DNA of 17,452 bases from contig JBDKFN010000037.1 in assembly GCA_039798705.1 (NCBI GenBank), forward strand, positions 1 through 17,452. Reading direction: 5' to 3'. The notes beneath the pieces are model-generated. The model was not told where the DNA came from. It saw nothing but the letters and a program-made list of their open reading frames with translations, and made no database searches. Below are positions 6,314-13,833 of this stretch, one piece after another (position 1 is the stretch's first letter; each line of letters starts with the position of its first letter). A program made the translations under genes and the position numbers. This DNA comes from CAIKLP01 sp039798705 (GTDB lineage Bacteria; Bacteroidota; Bacteroidia; Sphingobacteriales; Sphingobacteriaceae).

Positions 6314-7102
6314 TTAATTTTCTTTTTCTAATTCAGCTTTAAATTCATTAAATGCTCTTAAAATAGAACTTGCAATTGCATTTTGACCATTTTCAGAGGT
6401 TAAGTATTGCTCTTCCTCTTTATTGGTTAAAAAGCCTGTCTCAATCAAAATTGCAGGCATATTGGTTCTCCAAAGCACTAAAAAGCTTTCTTGTTTTACG
6501 CCTCTGTTAAATCTTTGATCTGTTTTAGAGAATTGATTTTGAATTTTTGCTGCCAATGAAACACTTTTATCTAAGTTTTCATTTTGATATAAAGAGAAGA
6601 TGATATAAGCCTCAGTTGATTGAGGGTCGAATCCATCGTAGGTTGTTTCGTAGTTTTCTTCTAGTAAAATTACCGAGTTTTCACGTTTAGCTACATTTAA
6701 ATTAGCCTCACTCTTAGACAAACCCATCGCGTATGTTTCAGTACCATAAGCACTCTTATTAGGGTTTGCGTTGCAATGTATACTGATAAACACATCTGCT
6801 TTTGCTCTATTTGCAATATTCGCACGCTCTGCCAATTCTATAAATTCATCTGTACTTCTTGTATAGATGACTTTAATATCTGGGTTTTTAGCTTGAATTT
6901 CAGCTCCTAATTTTAAGGCTACAGCAAGTGTCACATCCTTTTCTCTAGAGAATGAACCCAAACATCCGGTATCGTGGCCGCCATGTCCAGCGTCAATTAC
7001 AACGGTTTTAATCTTGTAGGTATTTACCGTAAAAGAATAGAATATTAATGTACTGATTAATATAAAGAGGATAAGAAATGGTTGACTTAATCGTTTGAGC
7101 AT
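6314..7102 (-). CDS. N-acetylmuramoyl-L-alanine amidase (Amidase_3)
   Basis: A zinc amidase that cleaves the bond between N-acetylmuramic acid and L-alanine in peptidoglycan. The 262-residue protein has a hydrophobic N-terminal segment (about 8-25) that directs it to the periplasm as a signal peptide or anchor. Metal ligands H40 (DAGHGG), E54 (SREKD) and H109 (SIHCNA) and the catalytic E221 (ILIETGF) are all present. An insertion around 140-180 (KRENSVILLEENYETTYDGF and following) resembles the regulatory helix region of AmiB/AmiC-type enzymes. No cell-wall binding repeats are visible. It leads a two-gene unit with the MCE gene and is divergent from the LptD-like gene. Confidence 0.94.
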   Translation of the reverse strand: MLKRLSQPFLILFILISTLIFYSFTVNTYKIKTVVIDAGHGGHDTGCLGSFSREKDVTLAVALKLGAEIQAKNPDIKVIYTRSTDEFIELAERANIANRAKADVFISIHCNANPNKSAYGTETYAMGLSKSEANLNVAKRENSVILLEENYETTYDGFDPQSTEAYIIFSLYQNENLDKSVSLAAKIQNQFSKTDQRFNRGVKQESFLVLWRTNMPAILIETGFLTNKEEEQYLTSENGQNAIASSILRAFNEFKAELEKEN

Positions 7103-7136
7103 TATTATTTGCTTAAAATTTTGTTACTTCGCATTG

Positions 7137-7144
7137 CAAAAATA
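7137..7144 (-). promoter_or_regulatory. Candidate -7 box for the amidase-MCE unit
   Basis: The minus strand reads TATTTTTG (7144-7137), a full TAnnTTTG match, 35 nt upstream of the amidase ATG, giving a leader of about 28 nt. The -33 element is not clear. It lies in the 58-nt divergent gap shared with the LptD-like gene. Confidence 0.42.
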
Positions 7145-7160
7145 GTATTCATAAGCTAAT

Positions 7161-9746
7161 TTGAAACTACTAAAATCGGTATTTCCACTATTGTTAATAA
7201 GTTTTTTCGGAATATTCACTTCTGAGAAGGCCTTGGCGAACTATCACCAAATTTCCATACATCCTTTTGACTCCCTAACTAGAAAGTTAAACGATCCGCT
7301 TCCTCCTGATAGTATTCAATTATCTGTAAAGAAGAAAAAAATTCAATCAAAAATAAAATACAGCGCTAAAGATTCAATTGTTCACAACGTTAAAAACAAC
7401 GAAGTGTATTTGTATAATGGTGCTGAAGTGTATTATGAAGATGTAGTTTTGAAGGCTGCCTACATTAAAATTGATCAAAAGAATAAAGTGGTTTATGCCA
7501 ATGGTGTTGTAGATTCTACAGGTCAAATAAAAGGTAAGCCTGTATTTACGGAAGGTCAACAAACATATGATGCACAAGAATTATCCTATAATTTTGAAAC
7601 AAAAAAGGGTAAAATTAAAGAAGTAATAACCAACGAAGGGGAAGGTTATTTACATGCCAAAGAAGTTAAGAAAAATGAATTGGATGAAGTCTTTATTAAA
7701 AACGGAAAATATACAACTTGTAACCAGGAGCACCCGCATTTTTATATTGCCTTAACAAAAGCAAAAAACACAGCGGATAAAACAGTTTCTGGCCCTGCCT
7801 ATTTAGTAATCGAAGATGTGCCTTTACCACTGGCCGTGCCATTTGGCTTCTTTCCTAGGTTAAAAGGTAGTTCTTCTGGTGTAGTTATACCAGAAATTGG
7901 AGAAGACCGCGCATTGGGCTTCTTTTTAAGAAATGGAGGATATTATTTCGCAGTAAATGAAAAAGTAGATTTGTCAATCAAAGGAGATATTTATTCTAAG
8001 GGTAGTTATGGAATGAGCAGTGCTGTTCGTTACAACAACAGATATAAATATAATGGAACACTTGCAACTGGTTTTACGAATCGAAAAATCGGCGAGGTTA
8101 ATACCGCTGAATATTCACTGAGTCAAGATTTTTATATTCGTTGGACACATAACCAAGATCCTAAAGCAATTCCTGGTTCAAGGTTTAGCGCCGCTGTAAA
8201 TATTGCTTCCAGAAATAATTTTAGAAATAACATCACACCTAATATTCAATCCATCATTCAGAATAACTTATCTTCATCGGTGAGTTATTCTAAAGTATGG
8301 GAAGGCACGCCATTCAGCATGTCTAGCTCATTAACCCATAGCCAAAACTTACAAACTGGGCAAGTAAGTTTAGGTTTGCCACGTTTAAATTTTAGCATGT
8401 CTAGGATTAATCCTTTTGATTCAAAAAATAGGGTAGGACCACAAAAATGGTATCATAAAATCGGCATGAATTATACGCTCGATGTAGAAAACAGAATTGA
8501 TACCTACGATAGTTTATTGTTCAAATCGATGTCAAGTAATCAAATGCAAAATGGATTAAGACATAGTTTGCCAATTTCAACTTCTTTCAACGTTTTAAAA
8601 TATTTTACTTGGAGTCCTTATTTAAATTATAATGAACGCTGGTATTTTAATAGCATAGAAAAGTCGTGGAATGGAACCAAAGTAATTACCGATACGGTTG
8701 ATGGTTTTAAACAAGCAAGAGATTATAGTTTGGGCTTTGCGCTATCTACAAGGGTTTACGGCCTATTCAATGTTCAAGCATTTGGCATTTCTGCTATTAG
8801 GCATGTATTGACGCCAGTTATTTCATTTGCCTATAGACCTGATTTCTCAGACGCTAATTTTGGATATTATAAAACAGTACAAACAGATACCAGTGGTAAA
8901 TTGACGCCTTATTCTATTTTTCAAAATGGAATTTATGGATCACCTGGTGCAGGTAAATCTAGTTTGTTGACTTTTTCTTTAGACAATAACTTGGAAATGA
9001 AAACCAAGAAAGTGGTTGATACTGGTTTAGTAGAGAAAAAAGTAAAAATATTTGAAAGTTTACGATTATCTGGAAACTATAATTTAGCTGCAGATTCTTT
9101 GAAACTCTCTGTTTTAAGCGTTGTAGCAAGGACATTGCTTTTTGAAAAAGTCAATATTGATTTCAATGCTGCATATGATTTATATGCCATGCAAGCAGAT
9201 AAATTCGGAAACTACCGACGTATTAATCAATTGCAATATAAGAATGATAAACAATTAGCACGTTTGGTTTCAGCAACAGTTTCATTGAGTGCAAATTTAA
9301 ATCCTTCTGCGTTTAAAAACCCAAATACAAATGAGCAATCTGTTAAAATTAAAAATCAATTAGACAGAATTGATAATGATATTTTGAGAAGAAATACCGT
9401 GTATTATGTAGATTGGACAATTCCTTGGAACATCGCAATTAATTATTTATTGAGCTATTCAAAACCACTCAAAACGGCATATACAAGCAATGCTTTGAAT
9501 GTAAACGGCGACCTTAGTTTAACTAAAAAATGGAAAATAGGCTTTTCATCTGGCTATGATTTTTCCGCAAAAGCGGTAACCTTAACTTCTTTAAATATAG
9601 TAAGAGACTTACATTGTTGGGATCTTACGGTAAATTGGATTCCATTTGGTGAATACCAAAGATACAGTGTATTGTTAAAAGTAAGATCGTCAGTTTTACA
9701 AGATCTAAAGTTGACTAAAAGAAGAGAATTTTACGAAAGAGATTAA
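7161..9746 (+). CDS. lptD: LptD-like outer-membrane LPS assembly protein
   Basis: An 861-residue LptD/OstA-like protein, which in the family inserts lipopolysaccharide into the outer leaflet of the outer membrane. A signal peptide covers about 1-26 (cleavage after ALA). An LptA/OstA-type jellyroll follows at about 65-200 (KNNEVYLYNGAEVYYED, then YDAQELSYNFETKKGKI), then GPAYLVIEDVPLPLAVPFGFFP leading into a long beta-barrel of alternating aromatic strands. Exactly two cysteines occur, C187 and C819, suggesting one disulfide between jellyroll and barrel. The start is TTG at 7161: a stop lies 9 nt upstream in frame, the signal peptide begins right there and no early methionine exists. The stop overlaps that of the convergent DUF4197 gene. 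Another OstA-like outer-membrane protein is the main alternative. Confidence 0.88.
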   Translation: MKLLKSVFPLLLISFFGIFTSEKALANYHQISIHPFDSLTRKLNDPLPPDSIQLSVKKKKIQSKIKYSAKDSIVHNVKNNEVYLYNGAEVYYEDVVLKAAYIKIDQKNKVVYANGVVDSTGQIKGKPVFTEGQQTYDAQELSYNFETKKGKIKEVITNEGEGYLHAKEVKKNELDEVFIKNGKYTTCNQEHPHFYIALTKAKNTADKTVSGPAYLVIEDVPLPLAVPFGFFPRLKGSSSGVVIPEIGEDRALGFFLRNGGYYFAVNEKVDLSIKGDIYSKGSYGMSSAVRYNNRYKYNGTLATGFTNRKIGEVNTAEYSLSQDFYIRWTHNQDPKAIPGSRFSAAVNIASRNNFRNNITPNIQSIIQNNLSSSVSYSKVWEGTPFSMSSSLTHSQNLQTGQVSLGLPRLNFSMSRINPFDSKNRVGPQKWYHKIGMNYTLDVENRIDTYDSLLFKSMSSNQMQNGLRHSLPISTSFNVLKYFTWSPYLNYNERWYFNSIEKSWNGTKVITDTVDGFKQARDYSLGFALSTRVYGLFNVQAFGISAIRHVLTPVISFAYRPDFSDANFGYYKTVQTDTSGKLTPYSIFQNGIYGSPGAGKSSLLTFSLDNNLEMKTKKVVDTGLVEKKVKIFESLRLSGNYNLAADSLKLSVLSVVARTLLFEKVNIDFNAAYDLYAMQADKFGNYRRINQLQYKNDKQLARLVSATVSLSANLNPSAFKNPNTNEQSVKIKNQLDRIDNDILRRNTVYYVDWTIPWNIAINYLLSYSKPLKTAYTSNALNVNGDLSLTKKWKIGFSSGYDFSAKAVTLTSLNIVRDLHCWDLTVNWIPFGEYQRYSVLLKVRSSVLQDLKLTKRREFYERD

Positions 9747-10474
9747 TTCTTAAATACTTTCTTTAAAATATCAGATACCCTAGCTGCTGGGTTTTTTCTA
9801 ATTTGTACTTCCTGTTCTGCAACTAAAATAAATAATCCATCGATCGCTTTTTGTGTTGCATATTCACTTAAGCTTGGATTCATTTTTGCAATCATAGGAA
9901 TTTTATTATGAGCAATAATTAATTGTTCCCAATACTTTGTAGCACCTACTTTATGAAGAGAATTATCAACAATTGATTTGAATTTTTCAAATAATAAAGC
10001 CTGTGTATTTTCTTTTAAATATTGTGTAGCAGCATCATCATTACCTCTCAAAATTGTAAGACCATCAGCAATACTCATGCCTTTAACTGCATTTACAAAA
10101 ATAGGTGCAGCTTCTTTGGCCGCATCTTCAGCCGCTCTATTCAAGCTAATTAAAAAGTCGTTGACTAATTTTTCTTGCCCAAAACTTCTTAACATTTGTT
10201 CCATTTTTTTAGCTTCTGTAGGAAATGGAATATATAATTTAGGGTTTTTATAATAACCATCAACAGCCGAAGCAGATTGGCTTGCTTTATTACTTCCTAC
10301 ACTTAATGCTTCTTTTAAACCACTGATAATATCGTCGTTTGACAATGAAGTATTTCCTGAATTTACTTGTTTAACTAATCCTTGTCCTTGTTTTTTTAGT
10401 TTATTATAGTCAATTTGTGCAACAGAAAATTGAGCAGTTAATAAAAGGAATGCGAGGAAATAATATCTTTTCAT
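9743..10474 (-). CDS. Secreted DUF4197 family protein
   Basis: A 243-residue protein of unknown function matching the DUF4197 pattern: GLKEAL (about 53-58), DGYYKNPKLYIPFP, the LNRAAEDAAKEAAPIFVNAVKGMSIADGLTILRGNDDAATQYL block (about 111-154) and conserved helices to the C-terminus. A signal peptide spans 1-19 (MKRYYFLAFLLLTAQFSVA) with likely cleavage before Q20, so it is exported, probably to the periplasm. No catalytic motif is visible. It is a single minus-strand gene between the LptD-like gene, whose stop it overlaps in a shared TTAA, and the divergent cinA. A connection to the envelope genes is suggested only by position. Confidence 0.87.
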   Translation of the reverse strand: MKRYYFLAFLLLTAQFSVAQIDYNKLKKQGQGLVKQVNSGNTSLSNDDIISGLKEALSVGSNKASQSASAVDGYYKNPKLYIPFPTEAKKMEQMLRSFGQEKLVNDFLISLNRAAEDAAKEAAPIFVNAVKGMSIADGLTILRGNDDAATQYLKENTQALLFEKFKSIVDNSLHKVGATKYWEQLIIAHNKIPMIAKMNPSLSEYATQKAIDGLFILVAEQEVQIRKNPAARVSDILKKVFKN

Positions 10475-10479
10475 GTCTA

Positions 10480-10512
10480 TTTGATTAGTTGATTTACAAT
10501 TTTATAATTTTC
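10480..10512 (+). promoter_or_regulatory. Candidate promoter of cinA
   Basis: TTTG (10480-10483), 21 nt, then TAATTTTC (10505-10512). The -7 box has one mismatch, C for G at the last base. The predicted leader before the cinA ATG is about 22 nt. Confidence 0.5.
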
Positions 10513-10540
10513 TTTTGATAAAAACGATAATATAACAAGC

Positions 10541-11782
10541 ATGTTTGCAGAAATAATTACCATCGGAGACGAATTACTTATTGGACAAGTAGTAGATACC
10601 AATTCGGCTTGGATGGCACAACAATTAAACAAAATAGGTATTCGTGTTAAGCAAATTACTTCTGTTTCTGACAGTGCAGCACATATTTATAAAGCTTTAT
10701 CTGAAGCTAAAGAACGAGCAGAAGTGGTATTTATTACCGGTGGTTTAGGCCCTACAAAAGACGATATTACCAAAAGCGTATTACTCGATTTTTTTGGTGG
10801 TGAATTGCAAATTAATGAAGCAGCATTAAAAAATGTTCATGCAATTTTTGAAAAATATAAAAAGCCTGTCTTGCCCGCAAACCATCAGCAAGCTGCAGTT
10901 CCTAGCAGTTGTGAAATAATTTTAAATTTACAAGGAACTGCTCCAGGAATGTATTTCTTCAAAGATAATTGTCATTATTATTCAATGCCTGGAGTGCCAT
11001 TTGAAATGATGGCAATGATGGAAAATAGCATTATTCCTAAGTTAACTCAAACGTTGAATTTACCTTCTGTTTTGCACGAAACAATATTAACAGCCGGAAT
11101 AGGAGAATCGTTTTTAGCGGATTTAATTGAAAAAGAAGAAGATCAATTACCTGCACATATTAAATTAGCTTATTTGCCAAAATTAGGCCAGGTAAGGTTG
11201 AGGTTAAGTGCATTTGGTTTCAATGAGCAAGAATTAAAAGCTGAATTACTGCTTCATAAAAATAAAATCGCTGAGAAAATTGGTGATTATGTCATCGCGC
11301 TTTCCGATATCAACATTGAAGAAGTAATCTTAAATACACTTTTAGCGCAAAACAAGACCCTTTCTACTGCGGAAAGTTGTACCGGAGGTTATATTGGTCA
11401 TTTATTAACCAGTATTGCTGGTTCATCTAGGGTTTATCAAGGTGGAGGCATTACCTATTCTTATGATTTAAAAGAAAGCGTTTTGGGCGTTAAATCAGAC
11501 ACTTTAAGCCAAACCGGCGCAGTAAGTGAGGAAACAGTAACGGAAATGGTATTAGGCGCTTTAAAAGCCTTTAATTCAGACTATGCAATTGCCTGTTCAG
11601 GAATAGCTGGCCCAGATGGAGGAACACCTGATAAACCAGTTGGAACCGTTTGGATTGCCGTTGCAAGTAAGAATAAGGTGGTTGCTAAAAAGTATTTATT
11701 CGGAAATAAAAGAATGCAAAACATTGAAAGAACGGCAGTTAGTGCATTTTATATGCTCTATCAACTCATGAAAGTCAATTAA
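10541..11782 (+). CDS. cinA: CinA family protein: MoCF-like domain plus nicotinamide-nucleotide amidohydrolase domain
   Basis: A full-length 413-residue CinA. The N-terminal MoCF/COG1058 domain (about 1-170; GDELLIGQVVDTNS near 8 and TGGLGPTKDDITK near 66) is associated with ADP-ribose or nucleotide pyrophosphatase activity. The C-terminal PncC domain (about 255-413) deamidates nicotinamide mononucleotide in the pyridine nucleotide cycle. It carries STAESCTGG with S279 as the likely nucleophile, then GGGITYSYDLKESVLGV and SGIAGPDGGTPDKPVGTVWIA. Competence-linked roles known in some Gram-positives should not be assumed. It has its own promoter candidate and ends at a hairpin terminator that overlaps the next gene's promoter. 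Confidence 0.95.
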   Translation: MFAEIITIGDELLIGQVVDTNSAWMAQQLNKIGIRVKQITSVSDSAAHIYKALSEAKERAEVVFITGGLGPTKDDITKSVLLDFFGGELQINEAALKNVHAIFEKYKKPVLPANHQQAAVPSSCEIILNLQGTAPGMYFFKDNCHYYSMPGVPFEMMAMMENSIIPKLTQTLNLPSVLHETILTAGIGESFLADLIEKEEDQLPAHIKLAYLPKLGQVRLRLSAFGFNEQELKAELLLHKNKIAEKIGDYVIALSDINIEEVILNTLLAQNKTLSTAESCTGGYIGHLLTSIAGSSRVYQGGGITYSYDLKESVLGVKSDTLSQTGAVSEETVTEMVLGALKAFNSDYAIACSGIAGPDGGTPDKPVGTVWIAVASKNKVVAKKYLFGNKRMQNIERTAVSAFYMLYQLMKVN

Positions 11783-11784
11783 AA

Positions 11785-11815
11785 TTGAAGGATAAGCGAA
11801 ATTCGCTTATTTTTG
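11785..11815 (+). promoter_or_regulatory. Promoter of the E2-carbonic anhydrase unit, overlapping the cinA terminator
   Basis: TTG (11785-11787), 20 nt, then TATTTTTG (11808-11815), a full match to the Bacteroidota -7 consensus with correct spacing. The predicted leader to the E2 ATG is about 26 nt. The spacer and -7 box coincide with the cinA terminator hairpin and its T-run. Confidence 0.72.
11792..11814 (+). terminator. Rho-independent terminator of cinA
   Basis: ATAAGCG (11792-11798) pairs with CGCTTAT (11804-11810) around AAATT, and five T residues (11810-11814) end the structure. It starts 10 nt after the cinA stop. The stem is short and moderately GC-rich, so strength may be modest. 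Confidence 0.65.
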
Positions 11816-11847
11816 TGCTTTGAATAAATATTTATTGAATAAGAATT

Positions 11848-13185
11848 ATGGCTCAATACGAATTACTACTTCCTAAAATGGGTGAGAGTGTTGCAGAAGC
11901 AACCATCATCAAATGGGTAAAATCTGCAGGCGAAACAATTGATGCAGATGAATCAGTACTGGAAATTGCAACTGATAAAGTAGATTCAGAAGTACCGTCT
12001 CCAGTTGCTGGAACTTTAGTTAAAACTTTATTTAACGAAGGTGATGTAGTAAAGGTTGGAGCTGTGATTGCAATAATTGAAACCGAAGCAGGTGCAGTAA
12101 CTGCTGCTCCAGTTGTTCAAGCACCAGTGTCAGTACCTTCAGAAATTCCGGGTATTGCGTTAACAGAATCTAAAACCGATGCACCAAGAATTGCAAATGC
12201 TGAAAACAGATTTTACTCACCTTTAGTAAAAAGCATTGCAGCTAGCGAAGGCTTATCACAACAAGAGTTAGATAGTATTGCTGGTTCAGGCAACGATGGT
12301 CGCGTAACTAAAAATGATATTTTAAATTATTTAAGTAATAGAAAAGCGGGTGCTCCTCAACCTGCTGCAACACCAGTAGCAGCAGCTCCTGCAGCTGTCA
12401 GCAACGAAACTACTGCACCAACAAAAACTTCAACTTCAGAAGTTAAAATTGCTACTCCAAATGTTACTGCTAATGCAGGTGATGAAGTAGTAGAAATGGA
12501 TCGCATGCGTAAATTAATTGCTGATCACATGGTGATGAGTAAACATGTTTCACCACATGTTACTTCATTTGTTGAAGCAGACGTTACAAACATTGTGAAG
12601 TGGAGAGATAAAGTGAAGAAAGATTTCGAAAAGAGAGAAGGAGAAAAAATTACTTTCACGCCAATCTTTATTGAAGCCTTAGTTAAAACGATTAAAGATT
12701 TCCCAATGATTAATGTTTCGTTAAATGGAACTCAAATAATCAAAAGAAAAAACATCAATATTGGAATGGCTGCGGCATTGCCATCTGGAAACTTAATTGT
12801 TCCAGTAATAAAAAATGCAGATCAAATGAACTTAATTGGTATTACCAAAGTTGTAAATGATTTAGCAAACCGTGCAAGAAATAACAAGTTAACTCCAGAT
12901 GAGATTTCTGGTGGTACATACACTTTAACAAATGTAGGTTCATTCGGAAACGTAATGGGTACGCCAATTATCAACCAACCTCAGGTTGCAATTATGGCAG
13001 TTGGTGCAATTAGAAAAATGCCAGCAGTTATTGAAACTCCTGAAGGAGATATGATTGCAATAAGACATAAAATGTATTTATCTCATTCATATGACCATCG
13101 TATTGTTGATGGCGCTTTAGGTGGACAATTTGTGAGAAGATTTGCAGATTATTTAGAAGCATTTGATCCTAATAGAACTTTATAA
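11848..13185 (+). CDS. 2-oxo acid dehydrogenase E2 (dihydrolipoamide acyltransferase)
   Basis: The acyltransferase core of a 2-oxo acid dehydrogenase complex: it accepts an acyl group on its lipoyl arm and passes it to CoA. The 445 residues comprise an N-terminal lipoyl domain (1-77) with lipoyl-lysine K44 in ATDKVDSE, an Ala/Pro-rich linker, a peripheral subunit-binding domain (about 121-165; RFYSPLVKSIA...DGRVTKNDIL) and a second linker. The C-terminal catalytic domain (about 215-445) has H417 and D421 in SYDHRIVDG. One lipoyl domain and the overall pattern fit the branched-chain or general E2 type better than a multi-lipoyl PDH E2, but the substrate cannot be fixed. E1 and E3 genes are not adjacent. 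Carbonic anhydrase follows by 5 nt. Confidence 0.95.
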   Translation: MAQYELLLPKMGESVAEATIIKWVKSAGETIDADESVLEIATDKVDSEVPSPVAGTLVKTLFNEGDVVKVGAVIAIIETEAGAVTAAPVVQAPVSVPSEIPGIALTESKTDAPRIANAENRFYSPLVKSIAASEGLSQQELDSIAGSGNDGRVTKNDILNYLSNRKAGAPQPAATPVAAAPAAVSNETTAPTKTSTSEVKIATPNVTANAGDEVVEMDRMRKLIADHMVMSKHVSPHVTSFVEADVTNIVKWRDKVKKDFEKREGEKITFTPIFIEALVKTIKDFPMINVSLNGTQIIKRKNINIGMAAALPSGNLIVPVIKNADQMNLIGITKVVNDLANRARNNKLTPDEISGGTYTLTNVGSFGNVMGTPIINQPQVAIMAVGAIRKMPAVIETPEGDMIAIRHKMYLSHSYDHRIVDGALGGQFVRRFADYLEAFDPNRTL

Positions 13186-13190
13186 ATCCT

Positions 13191-13829
13191 ATGCCACATA
13201 CCCACGACGACCTAGTTCAATTATTACAAAACAATAAGAATTGGGTTAATGAAAAACTAGGAATTCGTTCCGATTTTTTCAGCAGACTTAAAGGTATTCA
13301 AACGCCACAATACTTATGGATTGGTTGTTCTGACAGTCGTGTACCAGCCAATGAAATTGTAGGTTTAGAGCCAGGCGAATTATTTGTTCATAGAAATATT
13401 GCCAATGTGGTAGTGGCTAATGATATCAATTGTATGTCGGTTATTCAATATGCAGTTGAGATTTTAAAAGTTAAACACATTATCGTTACAGGGCATTATG
13501 GTTGTGGTGGGGTAGATGCTGCCATGCAAGATCAATCTTTTGGTTTAATGGATGCTTGGCTAGCTAAAATCAAAGATGTATATCAAAAGCACCAAAATCA
13601 AGTTGATCAAATTCATAACCATGATGAAAAATTACACCTCATGTGTGAATTAAATGTAAGAGAGCAAGTGTTGAATGTTTGCAATACTTCCATCGTACAA
13701 AATGCATGGAAAAACGAACAGTCATTAACCGTTCATGGTTGGATTTTTGATGTTTCCGATGGAGTTTTGGTAGATTTACATACCACTATAGACGAAGCCG
13801 ATATGATTGATAAAGTATTTAAATCTTAA
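13191..13829 (+). CDS. Beta-class carbonic anhydrase
   Basis: A zinc enzyme interconverting CO2 and bicarbonate in the cytoplasm. The 212-residue protein has the beta-class ligands C46, H102 and C105 and the D48-R50 catalytic dyad in GCSDSR, with HYGCGG around H102-C105 and the EPGELFVHRNIANVV segment (60-75). There is no signal peptide. It lies 5 nt behind the E2 gene with no promoter or terminator between, so the two are probably co-transcribed. Its stop is 4 nt from that of the convergent aspartate kinase gene. The symbol can or cynT is not assigned, because the clade cannot be decided by eye. Confidence 0.95.
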   Translation: MPHTHDDLVQLLQNNKNWVNEKLGIRSDFFSRLKGIQTPQYLWIGCSDSRVPANEIVGLEPGELFVHRNIANVVVANDINCMSVIQYAVEILKVKHIIVTGHYGCGGVDAAMQDQSFGLMDAWLAKIKDVYQKHQNQVDQIHNHDEKLHLMCELNVREQVLNVCNTSIVQNAWKNEQSLTVHGWIFDVSDGVLVDLHTTIDEADMIDKVFKS

Positions 13830-13833
13830 TCAT

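Noticed and set aside
8937..8960. GSPGAGKS in the LptD-like protein, resembling a Walker A nucleotide-binding loop
   Set aside because: It lies at residues 593-600 within the predicted beta-barrel of an outer-membrane protein, with no Walker B and no nucleotide available outside the cytoplasm. It is a chance match.
9978..10253. Plus-strand open frame of 91 codons inside the DUF4197 gene
   Set aside because: It is antisense to a conserved family protein with a clear signal peptide, and its own translation is not recognisable.
10541..11782. cinA as evidence for natural competence
   Set aside because: CinA is widespread and its PncC domain works in NAD recycling; no competence genes are nearby.
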